A stretch of DNA of 13,735 bases, from the NCBI RefSeq assembly GCF_049060325.1, contig NZ_JBMGPW010000017.1, forward strand, positions 1 through 13,735, in the 5' to 3' direction. This document shows positions 8,683-13,735 of this stretch, in pieces; within the stretch, counting starts at the first letter, position 1; each line of letters starts with the position of its first letter. The translations under genes were made by a program, and so were the position numbers. The DNA comes from Vescimonas sanitatis. Its GTDB lineage: Bacteria > Bacillota > Clostridia > Oscillospirales > Oscillospiraceae. Below the pieces are notes generated by a model, which was not told the DNA's origin, searched no databases, and saw only the letters and a program-made list of their open reading frames with translations.

Positions 8683-8724
8683 CAAAAGTAATAATGTACC
8701 TATCGACAGGCATAAACCATAATT

Positions 8725-9111
8725 CTATTCTAATTCAATCTGGAAGCTATAGGTCTGGCTCAATTCACCGCTGGTTACTACCAGATCACGGTCTTCCAGC
8801 GCCAGATTCAAAATGAACCGTCCGCCCAGCTCGTTCACAATGCAGGGGCTATCATCTATGTCCAACACCGCATCCGGGGCAAGCTCTACATTTGCGGCAC
8901 AGTTTTTGAAATCCGTGTCCGTCGGCAGCGTAATGGCGATCACATAGTGCGTCTCATCATTCTCTGTGTGGGTCTGGATCTCCGCCGTACTGTTGCCGAT
9001 CACAAAGCTGCGGATCAGCGGCTCCTCATTGGCGGCGTTCGCTTTCCCGCAGCCCGCCAGACACGGCAGGATACAGAGCACAGCCAGCACTATGCAGCAT
9101 ATCTTCTTCAT
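8725..9111 (-). CDS. Small lipoprotein with a single DUF5018-like beta-sandwich
   Basis: 128 residues. The N-terminus is a lipoprotein signal peptide with lipobox LAGC, the lipidated cysteine being Cys21, so the protein should sit on the outer face of the membrane. Residues about 31-128 look like one beta-sandwich domain of the same kind as the repeats in the two large proteins (start PLIRSFVIGN, middle ITLPTDTDFKN, end TYSFQIELE). Cys71 and Cys90 could pair in a disulfide. The ATG is nine bases after the permease stop and its GAGGT site overlaps that stop, so translation is probably coupled to the ABC genes. A membrane docking partner for the secreted repeat proteins is a reasonable but unproven role. 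It could instead be an accessory subunit of the ABC system. Confidence 0.88.
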   Translation of the reverse strand: MKKICCIVLAVLCILPCLAGCGKANAANEEPLIRSFVIGNSTAEIQTHTENDETHYVIAITLPTDTDFKNCAANVELAPDAVLDIDDSPCIVNELGGRFILNLALEDRDLVVTSGELSQTYSFQIELE

Positions 9112-9120
9112 ATCGTTACC

Positions 9121-10437
9121 TCACTCAGAGCGGATGGCTTCGTTGGGACTGATCAGTGTTGCCTTGCGGGCCGGCATCCATGCGGCAGCAATGGCTACGC
9201 CGCCTGAGAACAGCACGCCGCAGACCGCCAGCCACCAGGGCAGCACGCACCGCAACTCCTGGGACGCGAAGATCACCGGTATCAGCCACTTGGCGATAAA
9301 GCTCAGTATCAGGCCAGCCGCGCCGCCGATCACGCCCACGATCAGCGCTTCCGTCAGGAACATCTTGAAGATGTCGCCCCGGATGGTGCCCAGCACCTTT
9401 AATACGCCGATCTCTCTTGTCCGCTCCGTAATGGACATCATCATGGTGTTTGCCACGCAGATGGCGGAGATCAGCACGGCGATGCCGCCCAGCGCGCCCA
9501 GCATCCCCTGGATCTGTCGGGACTGTGTCCGCACCGTCTCCAGCATATCGTTGAGCGAATAGGTGTTCAGCCCCGTGTCGCGAATCAGCTTGACAATACG
9601 CTGCACGTCGTTGACGTTCTTCACCTTCACCCAAACCAAGTCGTAGGTAGGGCCGTTGGCCTTTTCCTCCGCCGTCTTGGTTTGAGTTGTCGCGCCCATG
9701 TAATTGGCGTTGGCCTGCGTCATCTCCTGCAAGCGGTCAAAGGACATGAACGCGGCGGTGGCGAAGTTGTTATTCAGGGTGGAGCAGATACCCGTTACCC
9801 GCAGGGTATAGAGATTGCTGGAGGGCAGTGCCCGTCCGTCGGTGTCAGCCTTCGGCTCGCCGGTCAGGCTGGAGGAATCGAAGGTCATGCGGACAGGTAC
9901 TTCCAGCAGGTCAATCAGAGCGTTGCCGTTTTCGTCCACCGCCAGCTCCCAATCCTTGGCCTTGTTGGCAAGACCGGCTGCAACGTCGTCGGTGAACAGC
10001 ACTTCCGGATGCAGGCGCGTCCCGTCCTCGGCCATCGTGCCACGTTCCGGCGTCAGCATGAAGTTTTCCGCCGTGGTCATGTCGATGCCGTAGACGCGCA
10101 CCATGTTGACATAGTTGCCGGAGACGATGTAGGCGGACTGCTGGTAGACCGGCGTTACCGCCTCCACACCGTCAATGCCCCGGAAGGCATCCAGCGCCTT
10201 GTCGTTCAGCAGTGCCTTGCGCCCGTAATCGCCGGTGGCAGGCGTCACATCGATCTTTGTCAGGCTGCCCAGTGCCTCGATGCTCTCGCGGTATGCCTGT
10301 TCATATCCGAGACCCACGGAGATCAGCACCACGATACACATGACGCCCACCGCCATAGAGAGCGCCGTCAGCGCCGTGCGGGTCTTTCGCCGGAACAGGT
10401 TGGTGCAGCCGTAGCGAAACAGGTCTTTTGGCTTCAT
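9121..10437 (-). CDS. FtsX/MacB-like ABC permease
   Basis: 438 residues with the four-helix plan of MacB-type permeases: a cytosolic start (LFRYGCTNLFRRKTRT), first membrane helix at about 22-44, a large extracytoplasmic domain (about 45-308, MacB periplasmic-core type), then helices at about 312-333, 361-390 and 399-419. The stretch TERTREIGVLKVLGTIRGDI (338-357) is the typical FtsX coupling segment that contacts the ATPase, and the C-terminus MPARKATLISPNEAIRSE is typical of the family. Proteins of this class usually do not move substrate through the membrane but transmit force to outside partners. The ATG overlaps the stop of the preceding gene (ATGA) and has AAGGA nine bases upstream, so the two are translationally coupled. 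The ATPase and a COG1361-like protein from the same operon are the expected partners. The substrate is unknown. Confidence 0.93.
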   Translation of the reverse strand: MKPKDLFRYGCTNLFRRKTRTALTALSMAVGVMCIVVLISVGLGYEQAYRESIEALGSLTKIDVTPATGDYGRKALLNDKALDAFRGIDGVEAVTPVYQQSAYIVSGNYVNMVRVYGIDMTTAENFMLTPERGTMAEDGTRLHPEVLFTDDVAAGLANKAKDWELAVDENGNALIDLLEVPVRMTFDSSSLTGEPKADTDGRALPSSNLYTLRVTGICSTLNNNFATAAFMSFDRLQEMTQANANYMGATTQTKTAEEKANGPTYDLVWVKVKNVNDVQRIVKLIRDTGLNTYSLNDMLETVRTQSRQIQGMLGALGGIAVLISAICVANTMMMSITERTREIGVLKVLGTIRGDIFKMFLTEALIVGVIGGAAGLILSFIAKWLIPVIFASQELRCVLPWWLAVCGVLFSGGVAIAAAWMPARKATLISPNEAIRSE

Positions 10438-12745
10438 ACATTCCCGTCCTTATTGCTTCCGGCGTGGGTCAGCGGCTTCTCTCCAATATCCGGGGCGCCG
10501 CCGTCTGCGTCAAAGTCGTCGTCAAAATCGTCCAAGGCAGCGGTGTTTTCGGCACCGGGCCCAATCTCGCCGCGCTTATAGCGGATGATGACATAGACCA
10601 CAATGCCGATCAGGATAAGCGCAAGGATCGCTATCAGCAGCCACAGCCACCAGCGGCTGCCTGTGCCGTCTTTATTTGCGTTGACGCTGTTGGCATCTGT
10701 ATCCGCAGAGCTTTCCGCCACGCTCAGGGGCACGGAGATGTCCTGAGAATACGTCTCGCCGTTGGCGTCCTCATACTGGAGGATCATCTTGCCCACAAAC
10801 GCGCCGATCTTGGAAAAGCCCACCGTTACATCGGCACTGGTGGAGCCGCCTGCCAGCAGGTCGCCCACATAACAGGGGGTGGAGGCGGTCATGCCGTCGG
10901 TGGCCAGCACCCGGATATTCATAGCCTTGGCGCGGCCCATGTTGGTCAGCGGCACGGAGATGGTAACTTCCTTATCCTTGCTGAGTGTGCCGTACACCTC
11001 CGGCGTACCAGCCAGAACATCCATCTTCTGGCTGACCGGCAGCATGATGTTCTGCGCCGCCTTACCGGCCACTGCCTCGGTGGTCTCATAGGTCAGGTTG
11101 ATGCCCAGCATGGCGGGGCCAACCTCCGCGTCCTGCTTGGCCATGATCTTGTATTTCAGGATCGTCGTACCGCCCGGCTTGATGGAATCGGCATAGGCGG
11201 TATCCGTGCCGCCTACGCACAGCGTCAGGCCGGGAGAATTGGTGAATACCAGGCTGGAGATGATTTTCTTGGCCGTGTCATATTTGGAGTTGTTGATCAG
11301 GGTCAGGCGCAGCTCCGTTTCCTCGCCTGCCATCAGGCCGGATACCTCGGTATCGTCCACATACAGCTTATAGCTCTGCGCCATCACCGACATGGCGGAG
11401 GCGTCATAGCCATCGATCACGGTAAACTGCGTGGAGAAGGAGCCCTCTGCAGGGGCGCTGTTCTCGAAATAGTTGGCCTTGAATTTAATGGACTTGTTGC
11501 CGGAGGTGGCAAAGGGCGACACTGTGAAGGTGTAGTCCAGATACTTCACCTCGCCGCTGGCCCAGTAGTCGAAATATTTGCCTAAATTGGTGGAGTCGAT
11601 CACGAAGGGGAACTCGTCCAGCGCGGCGGACACCACGGGATAGACCGTCACGCTGGTCAGGGTACCGCCNGGTGTAGTCCAGATACTTCACCTCGCCGCT
11701 GGCCCAGTAGTCGAAATATTTGCCTAAATTGGTGGAGTCGATCACGAAGGGGAACTCGTCCAGCGCGGCGGACACCACGGGATAGACCGTCACGCTGGTC
11801 AGGGTACCGCCCACATTGATCACGGGGATCCGCATGGAGATAGTCTGATTGGGTGTGCCGGTAGGCACGGTATAGGAGCCGCCCGCATTGGTACCCGCCA
11901 CCTGAAGGCTGCCGAAGGAGGTAGTGACGCCGGACATATTGCCGTTGTCGGTAACGGTCACATAGGCACTGACCNACATTGATCACGGGGATCCGCATGG
12001 AGATAGTCTGATTGGGTGTGCCGGTAGGCACGGTATAGGAGCCGCCCGCATTGGTACCCGCCACCTGAAGGCTGCCGAAGGAGGTAGTGACGCCGGACAT
12101 ATTGCCGTTGTCGGTAACGGTCACATAGGCACTGACCTTGAAGGTCACGTCCTCGGTGATAGTGGTGCCGTTCACGGCATCCTCCCGCCACACGGTGGCA
12201 TTGATCTTAAAGGGCACAGCGTAGCGTCCCTTACTGGCAAACTCGCTGACCTTGAACTCGAACCACACCTCCGCCGTGGAGTTGTAGGACATATCCTTTA
12301 AGTGCTGCACATCGCTGGCGTAGATCAGCTCAAAGGGCCAGTTGGACACGCTGGCGTCGGTAGGCACATCGGGGTAGATGTTGATGTTGCGCAGCATGTA
12401 TTTCTCGCTGGGCAGATACTCCTTGTTCACCGCCAGCGGCAGCACGATCTTCACCACCTGACCGGGAACGCCTTTGGGGGACTGTGCGCCGGTATCCATC
12501 AGGATCAGGGCGTTGGCGTCGCTGGGTATGACCTTGATATCCGTGTTGGGCTTTTCGTCTGTAACCGAGACCCCGCTGACGCCGGCGTCCTCTCCGTTTT
12601 CGTAAGACGTGTAAGCCTCAATGGTGCTGTCATCTATCACATCCTCTGTGACCTCTTCCGCCATAGCGACGGCGGGCAGCAGGGATACTGTCATCAATAC
12701 GCAGATCAACAGGGCCAGTACCCGTTTTACCGTTTCTCTTTTCAC
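10434..12745 (-). CDS. Secreted CARDB/COG1361-like single-pass membrane protein of the ABC system (interrupted only by scaffold artefacts)
   Basis: As given, the frame breaks twice, at N bases 11975 and 11670, each next to an exact direct repeat. Removing one copy plus one N at each place (163 and 142 bases) leaves 2007 bases, exactly 669 codons with no stop inside, so one intact gene of 668 residues is the natural reading. It has a signal peptide (1-29, cut after AMA), a long beta-rich extracytoplasmic part with CARDB-like segments (for example ELRLTLINNS and VTISVPLTNMG), one membrane helix (about 597-619) and an acidic cytosolic tail with a DDFDDDFDAD run. Proteins of this kind (COG1361 type) often stand between an FtsX-type permease and its ATPase and may act as the extracytoplasmic adaptor. 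It starts with GTG, overlapping the ATPase stop by four bases, and ends overlapping the permease start. Confidence 0.88.
11529..11811. repeat. Exact 141-base direct repeat around an N (scaffold join artefact)
   Basis: Bases 11529-11669 recur exactly at 11671-11811, separated by the single N at 11670. This is what results when two contigs that share an end are joined without merging the overlap. The duplication shifts the reading frame of the surrounding gene, and removing one copy plus the N restores it. Confidence 0.93.
11813..12137. repeat. Exact 162-base direct repeat around an N (scaffold join artefact)
   Basis: Bases 11813-11974 recur exactly at 11976-12137, separated by the single N at 11975. 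Same pattern as the neighbouring 141-base repeat. The region between the two joins is only about 300 bases, so a very short contig was probably placed here by its overlaps with both neighbours. Confidence 0.93.
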
Positions 12746-13461
12746 TGTGCGTTCTCCTCTCCGGTGTGGTGATTTTCTATCTCTATCTTTCCGTCACTGA
12801 AATAGACGGTACGATCCGTATAACGCTGCATCTGCGGGTCATGGGAGCTGAGGATGAAGGTGGTGTTCCTCTCCCGGAAGATCTCACACAGCAGCTCCAT
12901 GACCTCCTGGCCGGTACGGCTGTCCAGATTCCCGGTAGGCTCGTCCGCCAGCACGATGGAGGGCTCCGTAATAATGGCCCGGGCGATACTGACGCGCTGC
13001 TGCTGACCGCCTGACAGCTCCGCAGGCCGGTGATCTACGTGTCCGCGCAGTCCCACGCGGCTCAGGGCCTGCCACGCCAGCCAGTTCCGTTCATCCTCCG
13101 GCACGCCTCGGATGGCCAGCGGCAGTGCCACATTCTCCAGTGCCGTGTATTGGGGCAGATTGTTGTAGCTTTGGAACACAAAGCCAATATAGCGGCGGCG
13201 GAACCTTGTCCGCTGCTCCTCGTCCATAGCCTCCAAATGATGCTTGCCTCGGACAATGATCTCACCCTCCGTGGGCGGCTCAAGACCTGCCAGCATATTC
13301 AGCATGGTGGACTTCCCGGAGCCGCTGCGACCTGCGACACAGACAAATTCGCCTTGCAGCACGGACATGTCCACGCCATCCAGCGCACGAACCGTGTTGC
13401 CGCCGACGGTGTAGTGCTTCTTCAGCCCCACCGTCCTGATGATGGTTTTTCGTTCACTCAT
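12742..13461 (-). CDS. ABC transporter ATPase, MacB/LolD class
   Basis: 239 residues, a normal length for the class. All nucleotide-binding motifs are intact: Walker A GRSGSGKST (44-52), Q-loop Gln97 in FVFQSYNNL, signature LSGGQQQR (149-156), Walker B IVLADE (169-174) with D-loop GNLD (177-180), and switch His207 in SSHD. FVFQSYNNL and DEPTGNLDS are typical of the MacB/LolD/FtsE group that works with FtsX-type permeases, and such a permease is encoded two genes downstream. It is therefore expected to power that permease from the cytosolic side, not the ECF transporter whose S component precedes it. The ATG overlaps the end of the S-component gene by eight bases and the TGA overlaps the GTG of the next gene, which indicates tight co-translation. 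Confidence 0.95.
   Translation of the reverse strand: MSERKTIIRTVGLKKHYTVGGNTVRALDGVDMSVLQGEFVCVAGRSGSGKSTMLNMLAGLEPPTEGEIIVRGKHHLEAMDEEQRTRFRRRYIGFVFQSYNNLPQYTALENVALPLAIRGVPEDERNWLAWQALSRVGLRGHVDHRPAELSGGQQQRVSIARAIITEPSIVLADEPTGNLDSRTGQEVMELLCEIFRERNTTFILSSHDPQMQRYTDRTVYFSDGKIEIENHHTGEENAQ
12754..12762 (-). promoter_or_regulatory. Ribosome binding site supporting the GTG start of the adaptor gene
   Basis: The minus strand reads GGAGAGGAG here, eight bases before the GTG at 12745-12743. It supports this GTG as the true start, together with the signal peptide that begins directly after it and the four-base overlap with the ATPase stop. Confidence 0.8.
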
Positions 13462-13735
13462 AGTTCTCTCTCGCTATCTCAAATGTGGAGGGCGGCAGCA
13501 CATAGTTCCGCTCCTCCGCCGTCAGGCCGAACTTGATCTTGATGCGCTCCAGCTTCCGTACCCACGGGTCGCCCAGCGCCCACAGTACCAGAAACGTACA
13601 CAGCCCGTGACAGAAATCGAAGAAAAAGCTGGATAGATAGGCCGCGCCTATCGTCTGCCAGGTAAGGGGGCTGACGTAGCCGATGATGAAATACAGGTTC
13701 ATGATCCAGCCGTACAGAAAGCCGGACAGGAAACC
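13454..13735 (-). CDS. ECF transporter S component, C-terminal fragment (5' part outside window)
   Basis: The last 93 codons are present; the frame is open to the window edge, and an ATG at 13702 is an internal methionine. The fragment reads GFLSGFLYGWIMNLYF, then two further hydrophobic stretches, and a charged end (RKLERIKIKFGL and about 20 more residues). This layout, with paired membrane helices and a basic C-terminal tail, fits the end of an ECF-type substrate-binding (S) protein, and similar tails are known to me from S components near corrinoid-related genes. ECF S proteins bind a vitamin or metal and work with a shared EcfT/EcfA module, which is not seen here. The assignment rests on a fragment, so another small membrane protein is possible. 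It overlaps the ATPase gene by eight bases. Confidence 0.62.
   Translation of the reverse strand, partial: GFLSGFLYGWIMNLYFIIGYVSPLTWQTIGAAYLSSFFFDFCHGLCTFLVLWALGDPWVRKLERIKIKFGLTAEERNYVLPPSTFEIARENYE

Noticed and set aside
9682..11585. Plus-strand open frames opposite the permease and adaptor genes
   Set aside because: They are antisense to clear family members, are rich in His and Gly, show no motifs, and the real genes show end-to-start overlaps that fix the coding strand.
11651..12191. A natural frameshift, phase-variable repeat or programmed recoding in the adaptor gene
   Set aside because: Both breaks coincide with an N and an exact long repeat, and removal of the extra copies gives one clean frame. 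A scaffold artefact explains everything.
12742..13461. EcfA, the ATPase of an ECF transporter, because an S component precedes it
   Set aside because: The NNL/DEPTGNLDS pattern and the FtsX-type permease two genes downstream place it in the MacB/LolD class.

Overview
The window is one long, one-directional stretch of an operon. Every gene I can support is on the minus strand, so transcription runs from the right edge to the left edge. Protein style (Gram-positive signal peptides, a lipobox, FtsX/MacB-type ABC parts beside a CARDB-like single-pass protein, DUF4430, long DUF5018-like and InlB-type repeat proteins), strong GGAGG-type ribosome sites and moderately high GC suggest a gut Clostridia member (Oscillospiraceae-like). 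This is inference: there is no rRNA or taxonomic marker here.

Layout in transcription order: (1) 13735-13454, C-terminal end of an ECF-type S component (substrate-binding membrane protein), cut by the window edge; (2) 13461-12742, MacB/LolD-class ABC ATPase; (3) 12745-10434, secreted single-pass membrane protein of CARDB/COG1361 type, broken only by two scaffold artefacts (two N bases, each followed by an exact repeat); (4) 10437-9121, FtsX/MacB-like permease; (5) 9111-8725, small lipoprotein with a single beta-sandwich domain; (6) 8626-7328, secreted DUF4430 protein (DUF4430 is the fold of the beta domain of transcobalamin and intrinsic factor); (7) 7225-3065, a 1386-residue secreted protein with an alpha/alpha toroid (prenyltransferase/squalene-cyclase-like, the fold of the transcobalamin alpha domain) between strings of DUF5018-like domains; (8) 3051 to beyond base 1, a very large secreted protein of InlB-type and DUF5018-like repeats whose C-terminus lies outside. 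Genes 1-5 overlap or nearly touch (8-bp, 4-bp and 4-bp overlaps, then a 9-bp gap). The only two sizeable gaps, of 98 and 102 bp, each hold hairpins without a U-tract, which look more like transcript processing or dosage elements than terminators.

How they may work together (inference): the two halves of a transcobalamin-like ligand-binding protein are encoded by adjacent genes and made with a membrane S component and a MacB-like ABC machine with its own extracytoplasmic adaptor and lipoprotein. The best hypothesis is a surface system that captures a small molecule, possibly a corrinoid, outside the cell and hands it to a membrane transporter, using repeat-domain scaffolds. The ligand is not proven by anything in the window. 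No RNA gene, CRISPR array, insertion sequence, attachment site or convincing promoter was seen; the operon promoter and any riboswitch should lie to the right of base 13735.
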